A stretch of 64,000 bases of DNA. Source: Pseudobacteriovorax sp. (GTDB taxonomy: Bacteria; Bdellovibrionota_B; Oligoflexia; Oligoflexales; Oligoflexaceae). Every line of letters starts with the position of its first letter. The stretch's first letter is position 1. Below are positions 8,986 to 19,129 of this stretch, piece by piece. The position numbers and the translations under genes were made by a program. The DNA lies in NCBI GenBank assembly GCA_013215145.1, contig JABSRP010000023.1, forward strand, positions 1-64,000. The letters are read 5' to 3'. Under the pieces are notes generated by a model. It had not been told where the DNA came from. It made no database searches and saw only the letters and a list, made by a program, of their open reading frames with translations.

Positions 8986-9651
8986 TCAAAAATAGCTCTG
9001 AATGAAGATCAGCTCCTCATCAGCAAGCGTAGCACTTCCCCGGAGCATAGCTTGCGATGGCAGAAATTTTTGTTTTGATTCCGGGAGCGTCTCAAATCCA
9101 AAGTTTGTATAAAAATCTGGACTAATCTCACTAAATAAAATTTGTCGCGTTCCACCTTCAAGATCCTCTAACAGAGCCAATACCGAAGTCATCAATAGAC
9201 TCGAGTAACCTTTTTTGCGAAACTTAGGATGCGTGGCGACTGAGGCTATGCCGCTGAGATTATTGGTGAAACGTAGGTGGTTTAGCCCCGCGACTAATCG
9301 TCCCTCTTCATTGCGCAGCACGTACCTACGACCGGTAAGGTGATTGCGGCAAGAATCATAGGATTTTATAAATGCCTCGGGACTCATACCATCTCCCCAG
9401 GCATCGTAGCCGAACATCAGCACCTCCTTCAAATCTTCTGGACATGCAATAGCGATAGTACCTACAGGTTCAAACCTCTTTTTGTCCTCTTTTGCTCCGA
9501 AAAACATCTCTGTAGGACGGATCCACCTAGGCGATACCTTGGTTTCATACAGGCAACGGTAGACTTCGTAGTCTTCGGATGTTTCGCTATGTCTGGCGCG
9601 AAAATATCTAAGGTAGAGAGGTCCCTTGTAGTGCCGAAAAATCTGCCACAT
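8986..9651 (-). CDS. GNAT-family N-acetyltransferase
   Basis: 221 residues with a central GNAT domain: ASVATHPKFRKKGYSSLLM contains beta strand 4 and the acetyl-CoA pyrophosphate loop (R/QxxGxx: RKKGYS), followed by FYTNFGFETLPES, the usual beta-5/helix-4 region. The N-terminal 70 residues have no recognised motif. It would transfer an acetyl group from acetyl-CoA to an unknown amine. ATG 9651 has GGAG nine bases upstream. Convergent with the broken prepilin gene. Confidence 0.82.
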   Translation of the reverse strand: MWQIFRHYKGPLYLRYFRARHSETSEDYEVYRCLYETKVSPRWIRPTEMFFGAKEDKKRFEPVGTIAIACPEDLKEVLMFGYDAWGDGMSPEAFIKSYDSCRNHLTGRRYVLRNEEGRLVAGLNHLRFTNNLSGIASVATHPKFRKKGYSSLLMTSVLALLEDLEGGTRQILFSEISPDFYTNFGFETLPESKQKFLPSQAMLRGSATLADEELIFIQSYF

Positions 9652-9864
9652 GATGGCTCCATTTGTTTTGTCTGTTCATGCTTCCTGACCACAATACAAC
9701 CCCTGTTCTGCAGGGTGTGCAGCCCCTAGAAATCGTTAAATTATTGGTGTATTCTAGGTGATAAGTCTATAAAAATATCTTGGAGCATGAAAAAAAATAG
9801 ATAGATGAATACAATTGACGCTATTTTTCGTTATTTGTTAGTATTTTCGTCTAAGAGGATCTTT

Positions 9865-11453
9865 ATGTTTCGGGAGGTTGGGGTGTCGCAGGAAGAGAGG
9901 GAAGTCCTAAGGAGTAAGGTCGAACATCTCGAACGGGAGTTGGCGATATTTAAGTTGAGAGAAAGGCTCTACAACTTGATGACAGATCATATCCCCAAAT
10001 TTGCTGCTATTATCTTTGACAGGAATATGCGTTATGTCTTGGCTCAAGGGCAAGCTCTAGATGACTCCGGATATAATGAAGCGCAAATGATTGGTAGGAC
10101 CTTAGATGAGGTCCTGCCTGAAGCTTCCGTGGAGCAGCTTAAACCGGTTTATCAAAAGACCTTAAATGGGCAGACGACTAGTTTCGAATATTTTGTTCGC
10201 GAAACCTACTATGACTCAAATTTTGTCCCTATCTTGGATGAAAATTCTAACGTCACCCATGGCATGATCATCATCTTCGACAGCACAGAGATAAAGAAAA
10301 AACTCTACTTAGCTGAAGAGGCCTCACGCATTAAAAGCCATTTTATTGCCACCATCTCTCATGAAATCCGAACCCCTATCAATGGGATTATTGGTATGGC
10401 AGATCTAGTTCTTGAAGAGGAAACAAATGCGACGGTTCATGACAAGCTAAAGGTGATCTCGCAGTGTGGCACATCTCTTTTGGATCTGATCAATGAAGTC
10501 TTAGATTTTTCGAAAATAGAGTCTCAACAGATATCGTTATTAAATGAGTCTTTGGCAGTTGAAACGATTATGACCGATGTGAGCGCCTTTCTTGATCATA
10601 AATTGAAACAAAAAAACTTAAAATTACAGATATTCTATGACGATGCTGTCCCTCGTTTTGTAGGAATTGACCTTGTCAAGGTGAAGCAAATCTTGCTAAA
10701 TCTGGTGGGTAATGCTGTTAAGTTCACTGAAAAGGTGCTATCACAGTCAAGGTTGCTGTGGATAGGACCAAAGACAGTGCAGCTATCAAGTTTCAGATCA
10801 TTGACTCTGGAATCGGCATACCCGAAGACGCCATGCCAAAACTATTCGAGCCGTTTACTCAAGTGGATTCCTCAGCTACGCGAAAGTTTGGTGGTACAGT
10901 ATTAGGGTTGAGTATCTGTAAGGGACTTGTAGACAAGATGGGGGGCTTCATCACGGTGGAAAGTCGCTTGGGTGAGGGCTCGACGTTCGTAGTATCGATT
11001 CCCTTCGAGGCGATTAAGGAGGGTCAGCAAATTGTGTCTAAGCCTGATCAAACCATCCCTGCGAATGTGAATACGAGCATATTAGTAGTAGAAGATAATC
11101 ACGTGAATCAGACAGTCATTGTTGGCCATTTGAGAAAGCTTGGATTTAAGCCTGATATTGCCGAGAATGGTCGAAAAGCTTTGGAGAAGGTGGCAGCACG
11201 CACCTATGATGTGATCTTTATGGATCTTCATATGCCAGAGATGGATGGTATCGAGGCAAGCAAACGCATCAAGTCCTCACCTAAGGATCATAAGCCCACC
11301 ATAGTTGCTGTGACTGCTGTCAGTTCCATTGATGAGCAGTACCTATGTGAGGAAAGTTGTTTTGATGCCTTTATTCAAAAGCCTATCAAGCGATCCGATC
11401 TAAGTAAGGTGCTGAGAGAAACCTCAGCACGGCAGGGAGATATAGCAAGTTGA
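9865..11453 (+). pseudogene. Hybrid PAS histidine kinase, frameshifted in the ATPase domain
   Basis: Two frames (9805-10905 and 10758-11453) make one hybrid kinase of about 530 residues: short coiled coil, PAS domain (about residues 30-140), HisKA with FIATISHEIRTPINGI (H near 166), HATPase and receiver with D in VIFMDLHMPEMDG. Continuity is lost at 10732-10736: GAA AAG then GGT in the -1 frame, as if one G were deleted from AAGGGT. In the second frame the ATPase G2 box reads GTVLGLSI where GTGLGLSI is expected. ATG 9865 has GAGGA upstream. Two lesions favour true decay, but the frameshift alone could be a sequencing error. Confidence 0.75.
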
Positions 11454-11499
11454 GTGCCCTCAACACAGAGTTTCCCAGGTCCTCCATTTTTTGCAGGGA

Positions 11500-12915
11500 T
11501 TAGCCGACTTGTGAGGCTTTACCTGGAATTCCCTTGGTAAATCTGTCTTGTGGCAAGTAATGGTCAAATGCTGAGGCAAAGACCCGGCGTAACAACCTTC
11601 CGTTGAGCCCTACCTCTTTAATCATATAGCCATGATGCTGCACGATGCCATCGTTTTCCAACCTTCGCACGTGTTCAAGCTCATGAGCAAAATAGCTTTG
11701 AAAATGAATCTGGAATCTATCCTCGAGGTTTTGAATATCAACATGACCGTAGGTATAGATACCTTGAACTAGCTCGCGTCTTAACTGGTCATCACGACTC
11801 AAATGATGCGATTTATAACAGTGATTGCTATCGGAAACAGCTTCCAGCCAAGCCTCTAGGGTACGTGGATTTTGAAAGAATACTCTTCCGAAATCGGAGA
11901 TCGCGGTTGGTCCGAATCCTAGTATGTTTTTGTCACGACCTGCAGTCATACCCTGGAAGTTTCGGTGCAGCGATTGGGACTCATAAGCTTGGGATAGCTC
12001 GTCACTTGGTTTGGCAAAATGATCTAACCCAAGAAACTCATATCCTGCACGACCTAGTTTTTCGATGGCAAGAAGATTGAGCTTAAGTGGCAACAAACCT
12101 GAAGGAAGGTCTTTCTCCAAAAAGGTCTTTTGCCATTTGAACATATCAGGGATCACTGCCAGTCGGTAGTATGCGATCCGATCTGGGTTGAGGTCTATGA
12201 CCTGGTCAAGTGTTTTGCTGACCGATGACTCAGTTTGAAACGGTAGGCCATAGATCAGATCGAAATTGATAGACGCGAAATTCAGTTCCCGCGCCCATGC
12301 AACTGCAGACGCCACCATATCAAAGGGCTGAATGCGGTTGATCGCAGATTGGACTTTAGGGTCGAAGTCTTGAACACCCAAACTTATGCGGTTGATACCC
12401 AAGCCTTTTAAGAAGCTTAGAGCTTGTTTGGAGATAGTTCTGGGATCAATTTCGATAGCTACTTCGGCATGATCGGTGATGTCGAAGGCCTGTCTAATGA
12501 GTCCCCAGAGAGTCTTCCATTGGTCTTGATTTAGGAATGTCGGCGTTCCGCCGCCAAAGTGAATATGCGACACTTTGCGGTTTTCATACAGCTTTGCCTT
12601 GGCTTTGATCTCCTTTGCGAAACCCTCGATAAGACGCGTAACACGATCTTGGGTCTTAGGATCGCTTTGCACCCTAATCTCCTTGCTACAGCCACAGTAA
12701 AAGCAGAGCTTCTGACAAAAAGGGATGTGAAAGTAGAGGGAAAGCCCATTTTCCGCATCTGTTTGCCAGGTTAAGGGCTCGATTTGGTCCAATGTGAATG
12801 AGCCGTTCCAGTAAGGCACCGCCGGATAGGACGTATGGCGTGGTAAGGCTAGCTGAGAGTAGCGACTGTAAGTTCTGAGGTCTTGGCTATCTAAAGGTTC
12901 CATTTCAATCTCCAT
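11500..12915 (-). CDS. hemN: Oxygen-independent coproporphyrinogen III oxidase
   Basis: A radical-SAM enzyme of haem synthesis that oxidatively decarboxylates coproporphyrinogen III to protoporphyrinogen IX without oxygen. The cluster-binding motif is in LYFHIPFCQKLCFYCGC (CxxxCxxC plus extra Cys), followed by HFGGGTPTFL and the GINRISLGVQDF segment; C-terminal HemN domain is present. Length 471 is typical. Two ATGs, 12915 and 12903, are possible; the second has GGAG seven bases upstream. A cytoplasmic enzyme, used under low oxygen. The gene is alone. Confidence 0.95.
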   Translation of the reverse strand: MEIEMEPLDSQDLRTYSRYSQLALPRHTSYPAVPYWNGSFTLDQIEPLTWQTDAENGLSLYFHIPFCQKLCFYCGCSKEIRVQSDPKTQDRVTRLIEGFAKEIKAKAKLYENRKVSHIHFGGGTPTFLNQDQWKTLWGLIRQAFDITDHAEVAIEIDPRTISKQALSFLKGLGINRISLGVQDFDPKVQSAINRIQPFDMVASAVAWARELNFASINFDLIYGLPFQTESSVSKTLDQVIDLNPDRIAYYRLAVIPDMFKWQKTFLEKDLPSGLLPLKLNLLAIEKLGRAGYEFLGLDHFAKPSDELSQAYESQSLHRNFQGMTAGRDKNILGFGPTAISDFGRVFFQNPRTLEAWLEAVSDSNHCYKSHHLSRDDQLRRELVQGIYTYGHVDIQNLEDRFQIHFQSYFAHELEHVRRLENDGIVQHHGYMIKEVGLNGRLLRRVFASAFDHYLPQDRFTKGIPGKASQVG

Positions 12916-13180
12916 GGTGGCGCATAGGCCTATTCCTGCAAAAATAGAGCCTGATTTTTAATAAGCGATTACAGTGGGGTACGTTGTTTGGTGTTTCGAC
13001 ATTGCGGGAGATAACCCTATAGATAGGAAATCGCGCATGTCCCATGAGATTGGATGAGGCGGTTTAACTCACTAATTTATAGATAGTCGCTATCGCATCT
13101 ATATGTTGGTGCAAATCCAAAGACCTGGATATTGTGGCCACTGTCAACAGACATAATAATAGATTCGAGGACTTGTTTTA

Positions 13181-14641
13181 GTGACTTACCATATCAACTA
13201 TATAAAACGAATTTCAGGACTTGTGCTGAGCACATGGTTTTTGGTCATATCTTCTGCAGGCATTGGCCAGGAATTAGGTCAGCATAAGGTTGTATTTTCT
13301 CCAGCAGAACTTGACGAGAGCCATCTAGCTAAGGCCAAGGATTGGATCGATCAGGCGGAGACTTCCATCGATATCGCGATGTATAGCATGCGGCCCACCC
13401 GAATCGGAATTTTGGATAGTTTGGAAGCTGCTGTCCTTCAGGGTGTCAAAGTGCGCATGATTCTGGAAAAGGCTAGTAAAGACCGTAAGAATCCTGAGGG
13501 TAGTTTTTCCAGTCGGATGGAAGATCTAGGCATTGATGTGAGATATATTAACAAGATCATGCACCATAAGTTCGCGATCATCGACGCTACGGAAGAGAGC
13601 TTTTTACCAACAAAAAATCGCTTGATTTCTGGTAGTGCAAATTGGACATCATCTGCCGCTCAGAGATTTGATGAGAACACGTTGTTCTTCTCCGGCCACT
13701 ACGAGTTATCAAATCGATTCTCACAAGAGTTTGACAGCCTTTGGAATCATTCGAGAGACTTTGTCTGGCAGGATTTTTCGGAATCAATCTCGCGAATCCT
13801 TCCGATATCCGAAGAAAATCCTACGGCTGTTGATCAAAATGATTTCGACGTGTTCTTCACGTCAGCAAATTTTCAAAAGGTAGATCTTAGGGCAGGTCCT
13901 GGTTTTCGTACGATTTATGGGGTGAATACTGTGAGCCGCGCAATCGTTGCAGCTATCGAATCCGCCAAAACCTCAATCAAAGTTGCCTCGGGGCATTTGC
14001 GCTCGAAACTGATTGCTGAGGCTCTATTGCGTAAAAAACAGGAAGCGCCCGGTGTCGATATTCAAGTGATTCTAGACAACCAGGAATTTATCTCTGCCTA
14101 CTATGACGCCGAGCAAAAGCGCGAGATTATCACCTGTGAAAGAGAGGCTCGTACGGATAGGCAAAGACAAAAATGCACCGAGACTGGAATTTATTACAGC
14201 TATGATCTTGTTCGTGCGGGTATCGATGTTCGGTTCAAGGCCTATGCTTACCGCTGGCACTATAGTTACGCGCCTCAAATGCATCATAAGTATATGGTCA
14301 TCGATCAAAAAGTCGTTCTAACTGGTAGTTTCAATTACTCAGACAACGCTGAGAATAATACCATGGAAAATCTAATGGTGCTGAGAGGGGATAGATTTGA
14401 GCAGTTGGCTGACGACTTTATAGAAAATCATGAGACTATGTGGAGCTCAGGGCGCAACCTTATCGAGGGCCTAAACGAACAGATTTCCTCTGCTGATAGC
14501 TTTCCCATTGTCTTCGAGCCCATGGCCTTGTCATGGCAGGAGCTTTCCGACCTCAAAAAATTGATTCGAGAAAACTGTTCAGCCATCAATAGCCATGATT
14601 TCCGACGCAAACCTGAAGCACACAGAGTTTGCTACAGATGA
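13181..14641 (+). CDS. Secreted phospholipase D-family protein with two HKD motifs
   Basis: 486 residues. N-terminal signal sequence (about 1-29), then two PLD repeats. The first has MHHKFAIID with SGSANWT, the second MHHKYMVID with TGSFNYS; together these form the HxK(x4)D catalytic pair. It is probably a periplasmic or secreted phosphodiesterase acting on phospholipid or nucleic acid; the family does not resolve which. The start is GTG 13181, with GAGGA nine bases upstream. A 27-residue C-terminal tail has two cysteines. The convergent neighbour is the DPP-IV-type peptidase with a shared hairpin. Confidence 0.88.
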   Translation: MTYHINYIKRISGLVLSTWFLVISSAGIGQELGQHKVVFSPAELDESHLAKAKDWIDQAETSIDIAMYSMRPTRIGILDSLEAAVLQGVKVRMILEKASKDRKNPEGSFSSRMEDLGIDVRYINKIMHHKFAIIDATEESFLPTKNRLISGSANWTSSAAQRFDENTLFFSGHYELSNRFSQEFDSLWNHSRDFVWQDFSESISRILPISEENPTAVDQNDFDVFFTSANFQKVDLRAGPGFRTIYGVNTVSRAIVAAIESAKTSIKVASGHLRSKLIAEALLRKKQEAPGVDIQVILDNQEFISAYYDAEQKREIITCEREARTDRQRQKCTETGIYYSYDLVRAGIDVRFKAYAYRWHYSYAPQMHHKYMVIDQKVVLTGSFNYSDNAENNTMENLMVLRGDRFEQLADDFIENHETMWSSGRNLIEGLNEQISSADSFPIVFEPMALSWQELSDLKKLIRENCSAINSHDFRRKPEAHRVCYR

Positions 14642-14691
14642 CGCCCTTGCTGCTTTCATTAGGTATAGGTATTTTTTGGAAGAGATTTTAG

Positions 14692-14716
14692 AAGCCCTTG
14701 GCCTTGCCAAGGGCTT
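14692..14716. terminator. Hairpin between convergent genes, possible bidirectional terminator
   Basis: AAGCCCTTGG (14692-14701) pairs with CCAAGGGCTT (14707-14716), with a five-base loop. T-rich flanks are weak, so termination efficiency is uncertain. Confidence 0.55.
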
Positions 14717-14722
14717 GATCAC

Positions 14723-16966
14723 TTAGTGTCTCATACTTTCTTTACGACTTTTAGGTGACATCAGCTTTCTGGTAAAAAACTCTTCCACCTGGCTAAATAG
14801 ATGAATCCTTACATTCTTACCCCTGATCCCATGCTTTTTTCCTGGATACGTCATAAGCTCAAAGGGTAGGGCTCTTTTTTGTAACTCCGTCATCAGTTTT
14901 GTGGCGTTTGTGAACAAGACATTGTCATCCGCCATCCCATGGATCAACAAAAGATTATCCTGATAACTGTCTAGGTAGGGAAAGACGCTGCTTGCCTGAT
15001 ACCCCTTGGGGTTATCTTTTGGATGTTCCAAAAATCGTTCTGTGTAATGGGTGTCATAGAGATCCCAAGTAGTTACTGGGGCCACGGCGACACCGGCTTT
15101 AAAGTAATTTCGTGCCTTAGCCATCGCCATGGAAGCCATGTATCCGCCATAACTCCAGCCAAAAATCCCGATATTATTTTTGTCGACATAGTCTAGGGTT
15201 CTGAGGTATCGAACGCCGGTAATTTGATCGCGTATCTCTTTATCACCTAGCTGACGGTGAATAGCTTTTTCAAACTTTGCATTACGATTGCCCGAACCAC
15301 GATTATCAAGGGCAAAGACGATAAATCCCCTCTCTGTCAGATATTGGTCAATGAGTCCGTTAGTCCCACCCCATTGCTTTCTGACGGTTTGCGGACCAGG
15401 TCCACCATAGACGCGAACAATCACTGGATAGCTAGCGTTTTGATCAAAGTTATAGGGTTTGCTTATTTTATAGTAGAGCTTTTGACCATCTTCAGCAGCT
15501 AGGTGACCAAACGTGATCTTTGGCATTTTAGTGCTGTATGGTTTGTAGGGGTGCTCAGTGGTTAATTGGTTTTGATTTAAAAACGTCACTAGTTTGCCAT
15601 CGCGGTGACGGATACTGGTCTGAGGCAACTGATCCATCGAGGAAAATCTATGAATGTAGTACTCACCTGTTTTACTAAATGTCGCCTGATGAATTCCAGC
15701 GCCGTCAGAAATGCGTGTTACGCGACCTGTGTCATAGTTTAGGCGGTAAAGGTGTTGTTCGGTATGGTCTTTGAAGTTTGCGGTGAAGTAAAGGGTCTTT
15801 GCCATCTCGTCGACATGTGAGACGTCCATAACAACGCCATCACCATTGGTGATGGGACGAATTTTGCGTCCATCTGCCGATAACAAGTAAAGCTGGCGGC
15901 TACCGTTGCGCTCGGATTTCCAAATAATCTCGCCTGATTTTAGTAGTCTTAAGTCATTGTGTAAATTGATCCATCGATCATCGGTTTCGGTCAAGATGGT
16001 GCGGGGTTTTAAAGCTGGTTTTTGGAAAGAAATGAGATCTATAATTTTCTGATCACGACTCTGTCTTTGCACGATAACTCGGTTGGAGTCTGGTGACCAA
16101 TTGACTCTAGCAACATAAATATCTTTGTTTTTTCCTAAGTCTAAGGCGGAAAATTTTTTTAAAGCGATATCGTAGTGAAGTAGGCTGACTTCAGCATTGG
16201 TTGTACCAGTTTTTGGGTAGCGTTGCTGAATCGTTTTCAGCTCATCGCCGTAAATCTCATAACGGGTTTCGAGGGCTACCTTCGATTCATCAACGCGGCT
16301 GATAACCAGAGAGGTATCGTCCGGAGACCACCAATAGCCAGTGTATCGGCGCATTTTCTCTTGAGCGATAAACTCGGCCTGACCAAATCGAATCGATCCA
16401 CCACCGGAAGAGGTGACAAGGGTTTCTTTGCCGTCTCTAATGGAATATATAACGAGGTTTTGCTCCCTCACATAAGAAACATAACCGCCTTTTGGGGAAA
16501 TTTTCGCATCTGTTTCAAAAGACTCGGTCTTAGTAATCCTTTTCGTTTTGCCAGACGCCAGGTCATAGAGAAAGATATCCCCGGCTAACGGAATTAGAAT
16601 TTGCTCTCCTTTTCGATCCCACTGGTAGGTGGTGATGCCAACAGAGGTGATGCGTTGCCTTTCCCGTCGAGCCTTTTCATCATCGGACAACTTGAAGGAG
16701 CGTGGTTCGATGCTTTTTGAATCGATGAGCTTCGCGTGATCTTTTGTTTTAAGGTTATATTTCCACAGGTCGCTACGAAGTACTTGTCCGTCCCGACTGG
16801 ATTTTAGATAGGTGACAATTTTGCCGTCCGGCGACATCTTTAAGCTCTTGATTCTTGGGCCGCTAAGAGACGGATCGCTATAGATTCGCTCTAAGGTTAG
16901 GGGGGAAGCAAAACTCAAAGAGGGGTAGTAAGAGCACAGCATCAGTATTAATAGCCATTTGGACAT
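14723..16966 (-). CDS. Dipeptidyl peptidase IV-type S9 serine peptidase
   Basis: 747 residues with signal peptide (ends SLSFA-SPL), an eight-bladed-type DPPIV N-terminal propeller and a C-terminal prolyl-oligopeptidase catalytic domain. The nucleophile is in GWSYGGYM (about residue 610), the aspartate in HGMADDNV and the histidine in GKKHGIRG. YRHF-like RYTGYWWSPD and EFIAQEKMRR elements match the DPP-IV N-terminal pattern with the Glu-Glu region that binds peptide N-termini. It cleaves dipeptides from peptides in the periplasm or outside. AAGGAG precedes ATG 16966. Confidence 0.92.
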   Translation of the reverse strand: MSKWLLILMLCSYYPSLSFASPLTLERIYSDPSLSGPRIKSLKMSPDGKIVTYLKSSRDGQVLRSDLWKYNLKTKDHAKLIDSKSIEPRSFKLSDDEKARRERQRITSVGITTYQWDRKGEQILIPLAGDIFLYDLASGKTKRITKTESFETDAKISPKGGYVSYVREQNLVIYSIRDGKETLVTSSGGGSIRFGQAEFIAQEKMRRYTGYWWSPDDTSLVISRVDESKVALETRYEIYGDELKTIQQRYPKTGTTNAEVSLLHYDIALKKFSALDLGKNKDIYVARVNWSPDSNRVIVQRQSRDQKIIDLISFQKPALKPRTILTETDDRWINLHNDLRLLKSGEIIWKSERNGSRQLYLLSADGRKIRPITNGDGVVMDVSHVDEMAKTLYFTANFKDHTEQHLYRLNYDTGRVTRISDGAGIHQATFSKTGEYYIHRFSSMDQLPQTSIRHRDGKLVTFLNQNQLTTEHPYKPYSTKMPKITFGHLAAEDGQKLYYKISKPYNFDQNASYPVIVRVYGGPGPQTVRKQWGGTNGLIDQYLTERGFIVFALDNRGSGNRNAKFEKAIHRQLGDKEIRDQITGVRYLRTLDYVDKNNIGIFGWSYGGYMASMAMAKARNYFKAGVAVAPVTTWDLYDTHYTERFLEHPKDNPKGYQASSVFPYLDSYQDNLLLIHGMADDNVLFTNATKLMTELQKRALPFELMTYPGKKHGIRGKNVRIHLFSQVEEFFTRKLMSPKSRKESMRH

Positions 16967-17295
16967 GAACGTCTCCTTGCTTGTCTGAAGTTAGTAACGG
17001 CTTGGATAGCATAATTACCGACGGATTCCTACGTTTAGTGCCCGATGATGAGGGAATACTTTGGCGTCTTCTTCACAGGAAAATTTGAGGGTTTCTACTA
17101 GCCGGTGGCAGTTTGCCTAGCTCGACTCGCTCTAAAGATTTCGGCGAAACATGATTTTTTCTGGTGATATCAGAGCTATAGAATTATCGAAAAAAACGAT
17201 GTTTCGGGATAGATTTATCTATTTTTGCGTGAGTGGATTCCTGCCGTATGATTGGTGTCAGCTTGGACGTCACTATCGAATGGGAGAACAAAACC

Positions 17296-18441
17296 GTGAT
17301 CAAAGATAATACTGGGTTTTTAAGCCCTCTTATTGGCAAGTCAAATGGGATCCATCTAACCATCTACTTGAACCGTCCTGAGCACGCCGAAGCTCTGCGC
17401 GGAGAGCTTGAACGGGCTATCCGTAACGCCGAAATCTATCTAGCTCCGGCATTAAAGCCATCTGAGATTGATCGCTATTTAAGTCCCGTCAAATCATTGC
17501 TGAACGATGATGATTTTTTACGAGGATTCAAAGGCAATATTGGTATTTTTAGAGACGCCGATTCCATTAGGTTGTTAAGCCTTCCGATTCGTGTCAGTTC
17601 CACCGTAGTGGTAGCAACAACCTTTCATGTGAAGCCGTTGCTTAAGTGGATTCAGCACGATGAGGAGTTCTTGATTGTCGGTGTGGAAAATGAAGACTTA
17701 GTGTTTTACACAGGGAATCAATTCAATCTGAAGTCTATATCGTTCAAAGAAGCCTTTGAGCCATACACCAGAGCTAGGCGCTTAGTGAACCACTATGGAT
17801 TGCCGCCGTCTCGAGAAAAGGCAGGATCGACTCTTGCGATGCAAATCCGCAAGCTCAATGCTTGGTTATCTAAGATCGATGAGAAGCTTCGTCCTCCGCT
17901 TTATATCATGGGGAGAGACAACTATAATATGCTCAAAAATGCTTTGGATTACCCAGAGAACCTTATGGCGCTCAACCCGCCTCGTTATTCCAATCGGAAT
18001 CTCAAAAGGCTCTGCAAAAGTCTTAGGCAGCGTTCTTTGAACCGGACTCAGAGTAAGCTTGAAAAGGTCTTTCGTGAATATCGTCGTGCGATGCTTCACA
18101 ACAAGGCGGAAAGCAATCTGTTCCGTGTGGCTCACGCCGCAGCAAGCGGAAATATCTCAAAACTTGTGGTGGCCGAAAATCTCAACCTATTTGGCAAGTT
18201 GAACTGGCAAACCGGAGACTTGGTTTTACACCGCAATCACCAGGATCACGAGGACGATGACGTCTTAGATGATCTTGCTCAGTTAGTTCTTTCTACTGGT
18301 GGCGAAGTGGTAGTCGCGCCTCTTGGGGAAATTCCCGGGGCAAGGCCTGTACTGGCAATCCTAAAACGATCAGATAATGTGATCGAATTTCGTGAAGCTA
18401 TGGGGCAGGGTAAGCAGCTGCTCCAGCCGGCTTACGCTTAG
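17296..18441 (+). CDS. baeRF family protein (bacterial archaeo-eukaryotic release-factor-like)
   Basis: About 380 residues. Order of segments matches the baeRF7-type family: an N-terminal HLTIYLNRPEH-like strand, LSPVKSLLNDDDFLRGFKGNIGIF, FHVKPLLKWI and a C-terminal eRF1-domain-like part with DDVLDDLAQLVLSTGGEVVV and GARPVLAILK. These proteins are distant relatives of eRF1 domain 2/3 and are suspected to act in ribosome rescue or stress; the function is not established. The frame is open from GTG 17233 and ATG 17248; GTG 17296 is favoured because GGGAG lies nine bases before it. Next gene downstream is a small membrane protein. Confidence 0.7.
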   Translation: MIKDNTGFLSPLIGKSNGIHLTIYLNRPEHAEALRGELERAIRNAEIYLAPALKPSEIDRYLSPVKSLLNDDDFLRGFKGNIGIFRDADSIRLLSLPIRVSSTVVVATTFHVKPLLKWIQHDEEFLIVGVENEDLVFYTGNQFNLKSISFKEAFEPYTRARRLVNHYGLPPSREKAGSTLAMQIRKLNAWLSKIDEKLRPPLYIMGRDNYNMLKNALDYPENLMALNPPRYSNRNLKRLCKSLRQRSLNRTQSKLEKVFREYRRAMLHNKAESNLFRVAHAAASGNISKLVVAENLNLFGKLNWQTGDLVLHRNHQDHEDDDVLDDLAQLVLSTGGEVVVAPLGEIPGARPVLAILKRSDNVIEFREAMGQGKQLLQPAYA

Positions 18442-18537
18442 CCACCAAACGGAGGGTTTGGGTCGCAGATTTATTAGCGTTGGATGATGCGACTCAAACC
18501 CTCCACACAGCTTGTTGACTTGAAAAGGAGTTTAGTC

Positions 18538-18921
18538 ATGAAACATAGGATAGCTGGGATGATTTTTGATCGCGTAAGACGTAGTCCAAAATTAGGGAAA
18601 CGACTACTTTTGGTTCTTGGGATTGGGGTCTCGGCCTTTGCCGTGATTGCCGTTGTGGGTATATGGTTTTCTGTAGCCATGGTAGGAAAGACCCTCGAAT
18701 TAGCGAAATCCGATAATGTGACCCAATTGGTGGCTCAGGCTGAGGAGCAGATGCAACAGCTTCCAGAGACTCTGGACGAGGTCCCGGCTGTGATTAAACC
18801 TGGTTGTATTGATCAGGCTCAGTCGATGCTTTCCCTTCAAATTTGGTTGGAACAACCCATTGGCGATAATGTAAAAACTTTGCGGGAGGCTTGTTGGTCC
18901 GGTCAAACAACAAGTTCATGA
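18538..18921 (+). CDS. Small single-span membrane protein
   Basis: 127 residues. A basic N-terminus is followed by one hydrophobic helix (about residues 21-46, LLLVLGIGVSAFAVIAVVGI) and a soluble C-terminal part with two cysteines (PGCIDQ, EACWSG) that might form a disulfide if exported. No family recognised. AAAGGAG lies seven bases before ATG 18538; the open frame starts earlier at 18484. It is 97 bp downstream of the baeRF gene, so they may be co-transcribed, and two hairpins follow. Confidence 0.6.
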   Translation: MKHRIAGMIFDRVRRSPKLGKRLLLVLGIGVSAFAVIAVVGIWFSVAMVGKTLELAKSDNVTQLVAQAEEQMQQLPETLDEVPAVIKPGCIDQAQSMLSLQIWLEQPIGDNVKTLREACWSGQTTSS

Positions 18922-18939
18922 ACTAGATTCATATGGTCT

Positions 18940-18960
18940 CGGGACAATAAGATTGTCCCG
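18940..18960 (+). terminator. Hairpin after the small membrane protein gene
   Basis: CGGGACAAT pairs with ATTGTCCCG across three bases; there is no T-run after it. It is the first of two tandem hairpins. Confidence 0.5.
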
Positions 18961-19002
18961 GTTGGTATATTCCTTAGCATTAGTTTCCTTTCATTCACGT
19001 TT

Positions 19003-19035
19003 GGGTAAGACAGTTAAGGTTGTCTTACCCTTTTT
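19003..19035 (+). terminator. Rho-independent terminator
   Basis: GGGTAAGACA (19003-19012) pairs with TGTCTTACCC (19021-19030), followed by five T. It ends the baeRF/membrane protein pair before the nitrilase gene. Confidence 0.85.
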
Positions 19036-19129
19036 CTTTGGTGCCCGAGCCTTCTCGCATAATATCCGGTAGGAATTTTGGTAAAATGCCGCTAGAGTAG
19101 GCCAGATTTTTTTCTGGAGGGTTAAAGCT

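Noticed and set aside
10729-10740. Programmed -1 frameshift in the hybrid kinase
   Set aside because: The site (GAA AAG GTG) is not a classic slippery heptamer and the downstream G box is also changed, so mutation or sequence error is simpler.
13000-13180. Cyclic-di-GMP riboswitch before the phospholipase D-type gene
   Set aside because: GCAAATCC and other fragments look suggestive but the required core and order are absent.
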